Assembly: GCA_018697195.1 (NCBI GenBank)
Contig: JAGMWU010000068.1
Coordinates: 150,918-214,917, forward strand
Reading direction: 5' to 3'
Length of the DNA: 64,000 nt
Source: Certhia americana
Taxonomy: Eukaryota; Chordata; Aves; Passeriformes; Certhiidae
Shown: one piece after another, positions 11,311-24,186 of the stretch
Layout of the letters: the number at the start of each line of letters is the position of its first letter
How positions within the stretch are numbered: position 1 is the first letter of the stretch
The notes under the pieces: generated by a model
Databases searched by the model: none
What the model was told of the DNA's origin: nothing
Seen by the model: the letters and a program-made list of their open reading frames with translations, nothing else
Program-made: the position numbers and the translations under genes

Positions 11311-14137
11311 ATCTTTCACCTGGGTTACATTTGTATTAGGTATATTTGATAATGAAAAGGTGCTGCAATTGCAACAATTAATTTATAGCGACTTTACAGC
11401 TGGAGCTATTCAATCAAAGTTCTGCTCTGGGAGTAAAAGAACCCAAATTATCTCCAGACAAAAAATCCAGCCTTTAAGTAGATCATTAAAGTGAGGAAAA
11501 AAGTGAAATGAAAACTCTAATATTTTTGGTGGGTTATTTTGAAACAATGGCAGATTTACAAGCTGGGACTACATAGGACTTAAAATTCGTAAGTTTCATC
11601 CCCAACTTGTATATTTTAGAGAAGACATTCCATCTCCTGAGCAAGAAGGATCCTTGTTCACATGAAATTTCACCGGGTGAGAATTTGGCTCACTTGTTTT
11701 TTCCCCCAAACCGTGAGGGTTTGTTCACAGAGGCCTTGTGGGCCTGCAAGCCAGGCTGAGGATGTTCAGCCTCTCGCCTCACGTTTAGTGCTGATTTTCC
11801 ACACGATGTGCAGTTCTGTTCCTCATCACCTGCTTTTTAGGCATAGCTCTGGATGCTGTGAGGGGTTTGCCAGTGTCCAGGAGGACAAATGTCACCTTTG
11901 AGGTGATTTTCTGCCACGGGAAAATTTTGTTTGCTACCGATTTTTGGCGCCTTGTTTTCTGAGGGGGGGAGACTCGAAGTTAGGATGACAGGTCAGAGTC
12001 CTTGAGTTCCCTTCTCCACCAAAACCTCTTCCCCAGGGAAAGGAGCATGGGAGTAGCTGCATGCCCTCTCATATCAGTAGCATTTTCTTTCAATCCATCT
12101 TATAAAAATAGAAGGAGTTTCTATTGCTCGCTCCATGTGATATCTCATGAGGGTCCAGCAGTGGCTGGGCCTGACTCAGCCTTGGGTGATTAAACTTTGC
12201 TTCCCTCTGCAGCAACCCAAACCCTGTTGTGCCTCTTACAAAGGGAAATTTAATTTCATTGTGTCCCTGGTATAATCCCTAATGCTGCAAATTACTGGGC
12301 CTGTTGTCCCAGGACACTGGGAGACCCCCCTGTGATAAAGGTTGTATTCCCAGATCCCAGATTCCCAGATCTTACCCTGGGATAATCCCAGCTGCTGTCC
12401 AGTGTTCTGTTCCATGCCCAAAGGACAGCACATGGAGTGGTTTGGTGCCTGGCATTGCAGTCAGGGTATAAACAAAGGTTAAGGGTTTAGCTGCTCAGGG
12501 CTAAGATCATCCAATGAGTATTTCAGAAGTACCCCATAGGCACAGCCCGAGGCCTCTGTTTGTCTCATTAAGGATTAGGAGCAATTGAGAGAAGTCAAAT
12601 CCCATACTGGCAAAATATCCACTAATATCCATCATGCTGGGTGGGAACAAAAGGATTTATAATGCAATTTCCTTCCAAAGATGACCCTCCAGGTGGCTCA
12701 TAGAACACCTAAAGATACCATACTAGAAGAACAAAGCATTCCAACCAGTTAACCTATGGAACAGTAATCCATGAATTCAAATAAAGATCTAGTCCCTTAA
12801 TGGACTTGTCTCAGTTAGGATCCCTCAGTTCAAGGATGTCAAACTGAGAGGAAAAGGACTGCGTATGAAAATTCACCTTAAATCTACACTGTCTGCCCGG
12901 TTTTTATTCTCCCCAGGCATTATAATTTCCCCAGTTACTTTCTGAGTCTTTGCTTCCCTCAGAAGCTGCTTTATCTGCTTCAATTCTAACATTCCAGTAT
13001 ATGTTAAAGATGCCTTTTTCGCCCTAAAACCTTTAACCTTCTGTTTTGCTTAGGAAGTTTTCAATGGTGCATAAATAAATCCCTTTGAACATTTACTCTT
13101 TGTTTACTGACTCATAATTAGAAAAAGCTTAAGTAGAAAACATCTGGGAATAATTAAACTGTACTTTTACCAATATTTCTTTCAATAGTACAGGTTAATT
13201 TTGATTGAAGAGCACAAAATAATACTCTAAAACAACCAAGGGAACATTACATAATCTCGTCAGCATTAATAATCATTAGTGATGGCAGGTTTTCAGACTT
13301 TGAGCAATCAATAATCTACAGCAAATAATTAGGTTCTTGAGGTAATTTAACTAATGACATAGGAAAAGGATAATGATAAACCATTGCTGAGCCATGGAAG
13401 CACTGCAGGGACTGTGCAAGGAAATATTTAAATATTTGTTATACATTATGAATGTTTTTATTCTACTGACTCTTTGAGACCAGTCAATCTTTTCTTTAAT
13501 GTGTGTTCCTTAACAATTTTAACCTTATAGATTCTTTAAATGTTTTTTTGAGAAGATAATGAAAGTTTCTGCCTGAAAAATTAGATATTTTCGATTACAA
13601 GTAAGAAGAACAAAGGAAACTTTGAACTGAACTGCTGGGTTTGTCCCTGAGCAGGAGCAATGACATATTTACCCTATATGAAGATATTTATGATTTAAAA
13701 CCCTCCTAAAGGAGGCACTGCAATGCAACACTCACTTATCTGTGCTTAACCCCCCTGCTATTGATTGATTGAATTGTATTATTTATACTCTGGAGATACT
13801 GCTCTTTATACTATGCTTTTTATTCCTAGTAGTTGGACACTACTGCAAAAGGAATATTTAATTATTTTTAGGGTTCCTAATCGATGGGCAAGAAGTTTCC
13901 AACAGATATTGTTATTACACATATACAAAGGCACAGGTTTTGATTGTCTGAGTTGTAGCCTTTATTTTACAACACTGAAGGTGCAGTTAGTAAATCCCTG
14001 TGGTTTCCAGAGTGAGCTACACTTGTGCACCCAGGGATGTGAAGCTGGTGTGCCCTGTGCCTATGTCACCTATGCAAATTTATGTTTCCAAATGCAACTG
14101 CAAGCCAAAATACAGATAAACTAGACAGATTATAGAT
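11311..14137. other. Intergenic, AT-rich, no gene seen
   Basis: No coding or RNA gene recognised. About 13060-13570 is notably AT-rich with many TAAT cores but no repeat signature. Confidence 0.5.
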
Positions 14138-14513
14138 TGTTCTAGAGAAGTTCTGCTTGACAAGCAAGAATTGTGAGGTTTAGGTAGCACTGACTTCCCA
14201 TTTCTGTTTCTTTGCCCTTCGCAGGGCTACAGGAGGAAGAAGACCCCGAAAGAAAGGATGGGTTGTGATGAAATGTGGATCCAGCCACTCCAGGTGAAAC
14301 AAGGCAGTTAGGTAACCCAGGTGGTGCTGGGCACAGGTTGAGCAAGGAACTGGTCCAGCTACAAAATACAGTTCCTCCCTTTTGATCTTGATAATGGCTC
14401 CTGAGTGACAGGATGAATTATATCCCTCGGCTCTGCTCCCCCTCGTTTCCCTCCAATAAAAGTTACAAGATCGTCCTCACGGAGTGAGTGGGTGTCTGGG
14501 ATTTTGTAAGACA
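14138..14513 (+). mobile_element. Candidate degenerate solo LTR
   Basis: The stretch begins TGTTCT and ends AAGACA. It has a TATA-like AATTATATCCC near 14417 followed about 40 bases later by CCAATAAAAG near 14456, the spacing seen between promoter and poly(A) signal in retroviral LTRs with short R regions. No target-site duplication or internal retroviral sequence is visible, so this is weak. Confidence 0.35.
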
Positions 14514-15305
14514 ATTCTAAGTGTGGAAAACACCAGTTCTCTCTTGAGACTGGCTGAATAGCTTGACTAGGGTTTTAATGTTCTATCTCCCCTGGGGAGA
14601 ATAAAGGAGAATCGTTTAGGCTCATTCTTAAAGGTGAGAAAGCTGTAAAAGCTAATTGTAAGAGCGTAATTCTGCAAAAGGGTATTTTAATTCTTTCATT
14701 TTCTGTTTCAACTGCTTCTGCAGACTTTTTCTAAAAGCACAGTTCCTTAAAGAACTCCATTATTTCACTTATGAAAGAGAAGATGAAGAGCTAAGCTGGT
14801 CACTGTCCATAACAAAGGGAAGGAATACAAAGAAATACCGATTAGATCTCAAGTACTCCAGTTTTCTTTAAATCTAAAACTTGTGCTGCCTGCAGCAATG
14901 GCTTTTTAGAAAAAGAACTTTGTCAACAGTAGCGCTGAAGGACACATTAAATCAGATTCATCTTGTCCATCTTTATAGAGTCAAGCATCTTGTCTAAGCT
15001 GCTGCCTGGGTTTTCTTGTCAATGGAGTGATAATTATCTCTGGATCTAATTTATGCTGTCCATTTCCTTACATGATTATAGAGCAAGAACACATAAATCA
15101 TTTACATTGTGCATTTTAAGACAGCTAAAGCTAAGTGATTAAATTCATTTACTTTATTTGAAATACTCTGGTGCTCACATCACCCTGTTTGGAGAGAGAG
15201 AGAAGTACCATGAAGCACTTTCTGTACCCGTGCCACCACACAGAATAATCCTTAAACATGTAGTTGAAAAAACGGGGTGAGATTGTTAAAGGAGATAATA
15301 TCCTT
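14514..15305. other. Intergenic, no gene seen
   Basis: Unique sequence without a recognisable feature. Confidence 0.5.
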
Positions 15306-15425
15306 CAAGGAATCATGGAATAGTTTGGGTTGGAAGAGACCCTAAAGCCCATCCAGTTTTATGAACAGAGACACCTTCCACTAGAACAGCTCACTCCAGC
15401 CTGGCCTGGAACACTTCCTGCAAGT
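15306..15425 (-). mobile_element. CR1 LINE fragment (3' end)
   Basis: Plus-strand reading starts AAGGAATCATGGAATAGTTT and GGGTTGGAAGAGACCC and runs to CCTGGCCTGGAACACTTCC, the antisense CR1 3' terminus. It ends abruptly before a G-rich run at 15432. Confidence 0.85.
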
Positions 15426-17653
15426 AGCAAAGGGGGGGGGAGGGAAAAGAAAGAAACAAGTATGAAAGGATCAACCATATTTTCAGGTGATGTTTGCAGT
15501 ATTTTTCTCCAAATGAAAAGTCACTACAATTTATATTTGCGTGTTTAAATTTTGCAGAATAATGTGATTTCCAGCTGGGTTTTGTATTAGCCTGTTAGTG
15601 CAAAGAACTGCAAAGGAAGTGCTTCTCAGGAGGTGCAGTGAAAGACACACAAGTTGTGTCCAAATATTACAGAAGCAACTTCTCAGGGAGATAATTTGGA
15701 GGGTTGTGCAATGTGTTTTCACTCTGATGGCTGATGGGGCCTGCCTGTACCTGCTGACACACCTCAGGTGGGAAGGCTGGGTGGATCTTCACTCAGGAGC
15801 TGGAATGAGTTTGGACTTTTACCCAAACACAAAAACAGACAAAGCTTCCTACCAATGGGATCTGTGAGCCTGTGTAGGATGGGGACACAGCTTGTAATAC
15901 TCAGCAAATCCTTGCTGGCTCCTTGCTCTTCATCTCCTTGTGCTCCCTCAGCTCTTGAAATGTACGATTCCTCTCTTTTATAAGAAAAGGAGGGAATGCA
16001 GTGGCACTAACATAAGGAGTGCCCCTCTCTGCCTTCCTTTCCAGGAGAAAGTGTGCATTTACGGTCACAGGTTTCTCTCCAGATATACTTTAAGAACATG
16101 ACTGTAAAAGGTCTTTTCCAACCAAAACGGTTCCAGCTTTTTCCTGCACTTCCCTGTCCTTTCCAGTAGTGTGATGGCAGCATAGTCACCACCCTTATGA
16201 AATCTCTGCTGACCTTCCACCACAAGTGAGAACCATGTTTTACCTTCTGTACCAGCTAATTGTGGATGGGTTATGTTCCTTTCCTCTCCTGATGCTTGGC
16301 TTTATAATTTAAGATTGATTTTGTTCCTTTTCCTTCATAATTCCAACATATTTAGAGTTGCTAGGCTGTTCCTTTGGCCTTTTCCAAACACACTCTTCAT
16401 CAGGACATCACCCTCTGGAGATTAGGAAAGGAAGTAATTATGGTTCTGATATACTGGACTAAGAAATTAGGAATTATGCAACGTTAATCCCTCTCTCCCC
16501 CACATATTGGCAACATGAAGTGGAAATCAGCTCAGAATATTCCAGGTACACTGGAGAGTGAGAGGTCAGTTTAGCAATGCTGTGATACAAGATTATTTGG
16601 AAGAGCCAAGGATTTCTAAGGGATTTCTGGCTCCCTCTGACCCTTATTTTAAAATAAAGTGTCTGTGTTTGCAGAAGAAGAGGGAGGAAGAGAGGGACTG
16701 GTAGATTTGGACATCACTGAAATAACGTATAGAAGTGTGCATAACCTTAACTCTATTTTCACTTTGCAGGACCAAGTTTGAAATACTCTGAAACAGTGCA
16801 GTTGTGAAATGCTTTCACTGATTTTCTGCTATGGGTAGGACTGGTAGGAAAGATAATATCAAAATTAATCAGGATAACATGAGGGAAATCATGTGGACTG
16901 ATAAAGCTTTCAGTTGCTTTATTTATTACTTCTTGCTCTAACAAGACAGTAGTGCCTCCTGTGGGAGTGAGTGATCATACAACTGGTTTTATGTGTAATT
17001 TTTATGTAGGGCTGCTCTGTCCTTCTTTATTCTGTCTCCCCTTTCTGCCCTCTCCTGTAGGTAATTGCTGTCATGGTGAAGACTGAGGTGTGAGAAATAA
17101 GGCTGATGAAAGAAATCATTTCCTCAGAGGTTACAAAATCCCTTGTATTATGCAGCAGCTTCAGCATGTGCCACCTCCATAACTCCTGTACTCAGCATTT
17201 TCCTCAGCTTATTCCCAATTATCCCACTAACAGCACTAGAAGTTATCCCATGTTAACATTCTCCAGCCACATTCTTTGTAGGTTTTGTTCAAGTTCTTCT
17301 CTTCCCTATTTTTGTGCCATAGCTTGGCTCAAACCACTCTCAAATATGTTTTGAGTTCCCATGGAAGCTTCTCCTTTGTGTTGGCATCCTTGCATGCCTT
17401 GTTCAGACATGCAGAGCCACATATTTAGCACCTCCTCAGCCCTGAGTTTGGGATTGGAAACTTCTGGTTTGATTTGGGTAGAAGTATGGTAATCTGGTAC
17501 TTGGAAAAACAAGTTGGGATGAAGAAAAAAGGAATAGTGCAGGGTTTTCCTTAGAGTTTAAGTGATTAAAAGTGAGGGAAAGTTGGTAGGAGAAGGCTTC
17601 TGTATGGCTCCAGAATTTCTTTAAGGGGTTAAGGGACCTGTGGGTGCAGTTCA
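15426..17653. other. Intergenic, no gene seen
   Basis: Unique sequence between CR1 copies; no gene recognised. Confidence 0.5.
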
Positions 17654-18286
17654 CAGAATCACACAAAATCACAGAATCACTGGGTTGGAAGAGACCTTCA
17701 AGATCATTGAGTCCAACCTATGGCCTAACACCTCAACTAGACCATGGCACCAAGTGTCACATCCAGTCTTTTTTTGAACACATCCAGGGATGGTGACTCC
17801 ACCACCTCCCCGGGCAGCCCATTCCAGTACTTTATCACTCTTTCCATAAAAAACATTTTCCTAATATCCAGCCTATATTTCCCTTGGCACAGATGAAGAC
17901 TGTGCCCTCTGGTTCTGTCATTGCTGCCAGAAGAAAGAGAGACCAACCCCACCTGAGCACAGCCACCTTTCAGGGAGCTGTAGGGAGTGATGAGGTCACT
18001 CCTGAGTCTCCTTTTCTCCAGGCTGAACACCCCCAGCTCCCTCAGCCCTTCCTCACAGGGCTTGTGTTCCCAGCCCCTCTCCAGCCTCGCTGCCTTCTCT
18101 GGATGTGCTCCAGCCCCTCAATATCCTTCCCAAACTGAGGGCCAGCACTGGACACAGCATTCAAGTTGTGGCCTCACCAGTGCCCAGGACAGGGAAAGAA
18201 TGACCTCCCAGTTGGCCACACCATTCCTGATCCATGCCAGGGGCCACTGGCTTTCTTGGCCACCAGGGCACACTGCTGGCTCATGT

Positions 18287-19165
18287 TCAGCTGCTGTTGA
18301 CCAGTACCCCCAGGTCCCTTTCTGCCTGGGCACTGTCCCCACTCTGTCCCCAGCCTGTAACACTGCAGGGGTTGTTGTGACAAAAGTACAGAATCTGGCA
18401 CTTGGACTTGTTAAACTTCATCCTATTGGACTCTGCACATCCATCCAACCATTCCAGGTCCCCCTGCAGAGCCCTCCTACCTTCTAACAGATGGACACAC
18501 GCTCCCAGCTTGGTGTCATCTGCAAATTTACTAATGAAAGACTCAATACCCTCATCCATGTCATCAGTAAATATATTGAACAGAACAGGCCCCAGCACAG
18601 ATCCTTGAGGAGCACCACTGGTGACTGTCCCCAGCTGGATGCAGTACTGTTCACCAACACCCTCTGGGCCCAGCCATCCAGCCAGTTCTGAACCCAGCAG
18701 AGAGTGCTCCTGTCCAAGCCATGGGCTGCAGCTTTTCCAGGGAATGCTGTGGCAGACAGTGTCAAAGGCCTTGCTGAAGTTCAAATAGACAACATCCACA
18801 GCCTTTCCTGCATCCACCAGGCAGGTCACCTGATCATAAAAGGAGAGCAGGTTGGTCAAACAGGTCCTGCCCCTCCTAAACCCATGCTGGCTGGGTCTGA
18901 TACCCTTACATGCATGTTAGTTCTGCATAAAGGTATTTAGGATAAACTGTTCCATCTCCTTACCAGGTACTGAGGTCAGGCTGACTGGCCTATAATTACC
19001 AGGATAATCCCTTTTGGTGAATGGTGTCACATTGGCCAGCTTCCAGTCGTCTGGAACCTCACCAGTGAGCCAGGACTGTTGGTAAATGATGGAGAGCAGC
19101 TTTGCCAGCTCTCTCATCTCCCTGGGATGGATCCCATCTGATCCCATAGAATTATGAACATCCAA
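18287..19165 (-). pseudogene. CR1 ORF2 reverse transcriptase remnant
   Basis: Minus-strand reading shows reverse transcriptase hallmarks: NYRPVSLTSV near 18985, LNFSKAFDTV near 18770 and KFADDTKLG near 18515 (the catalytic ADD). A stop codon at 18917-18919 splits it while the frame is kept on both sides. It once copied CR1 RNA by target-primed reverse transcription and is now inactive. Confidence 0.9.
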
Positions 19166-19313
19166 GTGGCTCAGCAGTTCTCTGACTGCCTCCTCCTGGA
19201 TAACAGGGGGACAATTCAGCCTGCCCTTCAGAAATCTAATGTAAAATCCTTACTGATGTTCCTCCTGATTTCACCAAATATCAAGAACTCTATAATTGCA
19301 TGATCACTATGTC

Positions 19314-19935
19314 TCAAGTGACCTCCAGCCACATCTTCCACCAGCCCATCTCTGTTTGCCAACAACAAAAGTCTAACATAGTCCCTCCCCTGCTGGGCTC
19401 ACTCACCAACTGTGACAAAAAGTTGTCCTCCACACGCTCTAAAAACTTCCTGGACTGCCTCTTTTCTGCTGTGTAAAGTTCCCAGCAGATGTCTGGTAGG
19501 TTAAAGTCACCCACAAGAACAAGGGCTGATGATCCTGGAACCTTCTCCAGCTGCTTATAGAGTAAGTTGTCCAACTCTTCTTTCTGGTTGGACGGATGAC
19601 AACAGGATCCCAGTAGGATGTTAGCTGTGTTGACCTTCCCTGTAATTCTTACCCATAGGCATTCAACTTCATCATCATTAGTTTCAATATATATGGCATC
19701 AAAATCTTCCCTAATATAGAGCCACTCCTCTACCTCTTCTTCCTTTTCTGTCTCTTCTGAAGAGCTTGTAGCCATCCAGTGCAGTGCTCCAACTATGTGA
19801 GTTGTCCCACCACATTTCTGTGATGGTGACTACATCATAGCTTTGTTGCTGCACCATGGCCTCCAGCTCTTCTTGTTTGTTACCCATGCTGCATGCATTC
19901 CTGTACATGCACCTCAGTTGGGCTACTGGTTTCAC
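19314..19935 (-). pseudogene. CR1 ORF2 endonuclease remnant
   Basis: Fragments of the APE-type endonuclease domain: RNACSMGNKQEELE and TITEMWWD near 19840-19900, then LVLVGDFNLPDICWE near 19490-19530. The two pieces are in different frames, and the reverse transcriptase part is in another frame again, so at least two frameshifts have occurred. Confidence 0.85.
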
Positions 19936-20006
19936 CCTCTAGTTCAGGCTTACCACCCTGGGTCTGCTTCCAGACAGTCCAGCTGCATCCCCTTCCCCCT
20001 TCAAAC

Positions 20007-20886
20007 CTAGTTTAAAGCTCTCTCAATGAGTTCTACCAGTTCATGAGCTAAAATCCTTCTGCCCTTAACAGAGAGATGGAGCCCACCCAGTTCCAGCAGG
20101 CCAGGTGCCATAAAAGTTGCCCCATGGTCAAAGAACCCAGAATTCTGCTGATGACACCACCCCTTGAGCCACTTGATAATGTGGGCTCTCCTATTCCTTT
20201 CACCATTTTTCTCTGCCACCAAAGAGACTGAGCAGAACACTACCTGTGCTCCTGCCTTATCAACCACCTGATGCAGTACCCTAAAGTCCCTTTTAATTGT
20301 CTTGATGCTCCTCTTTTCAATCTCATCACTGCCAACCTGGAGTATGAGCAGAGGCTAATAATCAGAGGGTTGAATCAGTCCAGGAAGTTTCTCAGTGATG
20401 TCCCATACCCAGGCCCCAGGGAGGCAGCAGGCCTCCCTGTAGGTTGGGTCTGGTCAACACATGGGGTGCTCTGTTCCCCTCAGAAGGGAGTCACCCACTA
20501 CAACTACCCTTCTTTTTGATGTTAGAGGTGGTGATCCATCTGACAAATGAAGTGTAATTGGGAGGCCCACTGGGCAGATCACTTTCTTCTACACCATCTG
20601 GCTGACCTTCTAGATCCAGGGCCTTATACTTGTTCTGAAGTGACACCTGGGCAGGAAATGGAGGTCAGGAGGAATTTTTATTATTACCTTCTGGAGTAGG
20701 GACCCATTTCCACTCGCCTTCATCTACCAGGTGTCCTCCTGTTGCCTGACTGTGGGAGGCATGGGAGTCCTCTGACTCCTGCTGGGAGTCCCTCAAGGAT
20801 GGAAGGCAGAACTCCACCCATCTTATTTCCCTTTCACTTTCCCTAATACTTCTTAGTCTTTCAACTTCCTCCCTAAGCTTGGCCAC
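20007..20886 (-). pseudogene. CR1 ORF1 and inter-ORF remnants
   Basis: The N-terminal piece (20665-20886) starts MAKLREEVERLRSIRESERE, a short coiled-coil-like stretch typical of CR1 ORF1. A second piece (20007-20267) is esterase-like, with LSVKGRRILAHELVELIERA. The reading is broken between them. Confidence 0.65.
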
Positions 20887-20944
20887 CAGTGAGAGTGTTC
20901 ACTTGCACTAACTGCAATTTTTGACCCTGTAAAAGCCATTACTA

Positions 20945-21010
20945 ACAAAAAAAACCAAACCAAACCAAACCAAACCAAACCAAAACAAACAAACAAACAA
21001 ACAAAAAAAA
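20945..21010. repeat. (CCAAA)n/(CAAA)n low-complexity tract
   Basis: Pentamer CCAAA repeats grading into CAAA repeats, inside the 5' region of the CR1 element. Confidence 0.95.
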
Positions 21011-21240
21011 CCCAAAAACCCAAACCAACCAGCCAACAGAAACACAACAAACAACAACTAAAAACCCCACTAGCAGGAGGAAACCTGCAACCCATGTCTA
21101 AGTTATCACCAAAACAGGGCATAATCAGCTCTACCAGGGTGTGACAGGAGAGAGATGCTATCACTTTCCATTCAGAAAGTCTCTGGTGCAAACCCTGAGT
21201 CACACCTGCTGCTTTAAGGGGGGCAGCAGTTAAGATCTGC

Positions 21241-21896
21241 TCTTTCGAAAGATCACATTACATCACATAAAACTGTGAGGATTCAGCTCTGCCACTTAAA
21301 ACATGAGGAGCAAAGAATGGGTTACCATACCCAAAAAACAGAGTTACCAGCAGCTCTGGGCCATGCCAGCTGCTCCACTAAAACACAGTTTATCAGGTCC
21401 TTAGCCACCTGAACCTTTTCTACACCAGCCTTCAGGATCATGAATGAAAGGCAGTGACAAATTTCCATGGATAGCAGAGTGTCTTACCCACAGCACCTGT
21501 GTGAACAGGTTTGGCTGAACACACCTGAAGTCCTCAGCAGAACATCAGGACCTTCAAAAGTCCCTGCCATGGTGTCCCTTCCAGTTTGATGCTGTAAATT
21601 CCAAGGACTTGCTCAGGCCCTCCTAGGAATGAGGAATGAATAGAGAACATTCCTTTAAGGAGTTGCACCACATAGAAGAATAAGGAAAGAATAAGAAAAG
21701 AAAAAGAAGGAACAGGGTGTTAGGCTGCAGATAACAACTTATGGATAGAACTTGCATTCTTCTATAAATTACATATTTATGACTAAATGTTTTTTTATTT
21801 ATGTTTAATAATTAATTTTATTTATTTATATTTATGTTTTGTTCTGAGCTACTCAGCTTAATTAGTGCTCCTTTTAATTTTGTTTTCCTTTTTCCT
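21241..21896. other. Intergenic, no gene seen
   Basis: May include the extreme 5' end of the CR1 element; otherwise featureless, becoming T/A-rich at 21770-21880. Confidence 0.45.
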
Positions 21897-22060
21897 CAAG
21901 AAGTGGGTGATGCTCCAAGCCTGGCAGTGTTTAAGAGGCATTTGAACAATGATAGAGGCTTTAATTTTTGGTCAGCCCTGAAGAGGTCAGGCATGATATT
22001 TGTTGTGATCTAAATGATCTAAGTGATTAAATGATAGACCCTTGCAACCAAGGAAATACT
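21897..22060 (+). mobile_element. CR1-like 3' UTR fragment, sense
   Basis: Contains CAAGCCTGGCAGTGTTTAAG, AGGCATTTGAACAATG and TTTTTGGTCAGCCCTGAAG, words I associate with the 3' UTR of an avian CR1 subfamily. It decays into GATCTAAATGATCTAAGTGA without a clean terminal repeat. Confidence 0.6.
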
Positions 22061-22969
22061 GAAACAATCTGTTGTCTTCCATTCTGTTCTGTTTTCTCAT
22101 GCCTCTAAGAGAGAGGAGATTCCTGCTTGTACATTTATGGAGGTGCTTGACCTCCTCATGCCTTCAGTGTCAATCATCTAATCAGTGTTTCTCTCCAGAA
22201 TCTGCCACATTCATGACATGCAGAAAGGGAACTAATGGACTTTCCTTTGGCAATCAGCAAATATATTAATCACTTAGGAAGTGCCACAGCTAAGTTTGAA
22301 AAAAATCAGATTTTAATCTCTACAAAAAGTCCATTTAGCTTTGCCCCAAATATATATATTTTTTTCCAGGCTTGACGACATGTGTATTAAGACAAAAGTT
22401 CCAGAAAGGACCAGCATGCAGCTTTGGCACACTGCAAGAAAAGGAAGACTGGATTACAGGATCATAAAATTGTGGGATGTTCGAAGGAACAATGGTTATC
22501 AGGTAGCTATCGAGTCATAATTTGATGCTTATCTTTTTAGCAGCTGACATCTTCGTTGTGAAAAGATAGGTTGCAAAACCAATCAGTGCTGCTTAATGTG
22601 GGTAAAAAAACTGAGGCGCTGGAACCTTGGGCTGTGGTGCAGCCCAGTTAATGAAGGGTTTGTTCCCAAATGGATTGTCCCATTGTAAGGACCTGCTGCT
22701 ACAATGGAACTGGGTGCTGTTATCAGCATTCCTATCAGAGCAGTGTCTGACACAGTGATAATGACGTGAGTGTCCTGCATGTGACAGGCAGCTCCTTCTC
22801 TCAGGAGGTTATCCTGGCTCATCCTGAGGTAATGAAAGCTTCAGTTATCCAAGGGCTTGACATAAATCCATGTAAGGTCTTAAAACCTCGCTACCATTTT
22901 GGGTGCTCGAGGGCAGTTTTAAAAAAATCTAAAGCTCCAACTAAGCTCTTGCTTGTCTCCTGAAATCCC
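22061..22969. other. Intergenic, no gene seen
   Basis: Unique sequence; no feature recognised. Confidence 0.5.
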
Positions 22970-23200
22970 CAGGTTCAAGCCTTATCCAGCCTGACCTTGG
23001 ACACTTCCAGGGATGGGGCAGCCATAGCTTCCCTGGATAACCTGTGCCAGGGCCTCCCCTACCTCACATGGAAGAATTTCTTCCCGATATCTATCCCATC
23101 TAATCCTGCCCTCTGCCAATTTGAAGCCATTCCCCCTTGTCCTGTCATCCTGCAGAAAGTCCATCTCAAGCACTCTTGGAGCTCCTTTAGGTACTGGAAT
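22970..23200 (-). mobile_element. CR1 LINE fragment
   Basis: Antisense CR1 3' UTR: CTTGGACACTTCCAGGGATG, ACCTGTGCCAGGGCCTCCCC, TGGAAGAATTTCTTCCCGAT. Its terminal repeats are lost. Confidence 0.85.
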
Positions 23201-23329
23201 TGTGCACACAAGTTGTGGTGTTTGGGGTGATTTTGTGTGCTCCATACATTAAAAACCCTTTGGGGAGGAAGCTTTTCCCTGCTTGTCTTACTGACACATT
23301 TGGAGCTATTTAACCTTATGCAGGATTTT

Positions 23330-23425
23330 CAGGTCAGAGAAAGGTTGGGCTGATGATCTTGAAGGTTGGACTCCATGGTCTTGGAGGTCTTTTTCCACTT
23401 CAATAACTCCATAAAGCAGCTGAGG
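23330..23425 (+). mobile_element. CR1 LINE 3' end, sense
   Basis: GATGATCTTGAAGGTTGGAC and TCCATGGTCTTGGAGGTC, ending TTCAATAACTCCAT, match the CR1 3' end in sense direction, opposite to the neighbouring fragment at 22970-23200. Confidence 0.7.
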
Positions 23426-24186
23426 AGGTATGAACATGTGACAAGGAGGGGCTGGATTCTTCCTCCTTTTCTGCTGAGTATTCAATATTGAGCATTCATG
23501 GTAAGAGGGGAAGCTAAAAGGAACGAGTTGTGCTGCATTCCTGAAGGTGTGTGCTGGAAGTGGTTTATCCCAAATGTTATAAAAACACATTCTGCAAAAA
23601 GCACCAAATGTGAGCCTAAAGAGATGGCAAAGCCAGGAATCAGGAGGAAAAGGGGCCTACTGTGACAGGGGGCAAGCAAAGAAATCGGTTGATGATAACA
23701 ACTATTAAACTTCTTTTTAAGGCAACTTATTGCGCTGGCTGTCTCTGGGAGCTGGGCTGAGAAAGGATTTTCACACCTTCCTGTAAAGGAGAAGAGCCAG
23801 AGATATCGTGTAAAAAACTTAATCGAGATATCTAGATGAGATTTCTTCTTTTACATCAGCATTTCTTTTGAAAATCTAGATTGCAGAATCATTATCAAGC
23901 GTGAGCTTTTACCAGCACAAGTAGACTCAAGAGCAAATAAGCATCGAGAAAAAAAAGGCAAGTAGATGCATGAGAAATGTTATATATGTAAAGAAATTTA
24001 ATTCAAATTAATTAATCATCAAAAGACAGTATCTCAAGTAAATTAATTCAGGTACATTGAAAAGCCTGTCCTAATTGTGGGCTCCTCCATTTGGGTTGTT
24101 GCTGATGTGGGTTTTAGCAGGTGGTTTTCTATAGGATAAAACAAATCATTCAGTCAATCACAGTTTTAAATTTTCAAGATTGGGTC
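23426..24186. other. Intergenic, no gene seen
   Basis: Unique AT-rich sequence upstream of desaturase B; no feature recognised. Confidence 0.5.

Larger units (their letters stand above)
17654..21240 (-). mobile_element. Nearly full-length, degraded CR1 LINE
   Basis: The 3' end at 17654 shows CACAGAATCACACAAAATCA, the antisense of the ATTCTGTG terminal repeats, followed by TGGGTTGGAAGAGACCTTCA. Going up in coordinate come the 3' UTR, reverse transcriptase remnants (18287-19165), endonuclease remnants (19314-19935) and ORF1-like remnants (20007-20886). At about 3.3-3.6 kb it is far longer than the usual 5'-truncated CR1 copies. In-frame stops and frame changes show it is dead. The 5' boundary is uncertain: at least 20900, possibly past 21240. 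Confidence 0.9.

Noticed and set aside
17987..18487. 166-codon plus-strand frame within the CR1 element
   Set aside because: Antisense to the CR1 3' UTR and reverse transcriptase; the minus-strand reading carries the recognisable domains.
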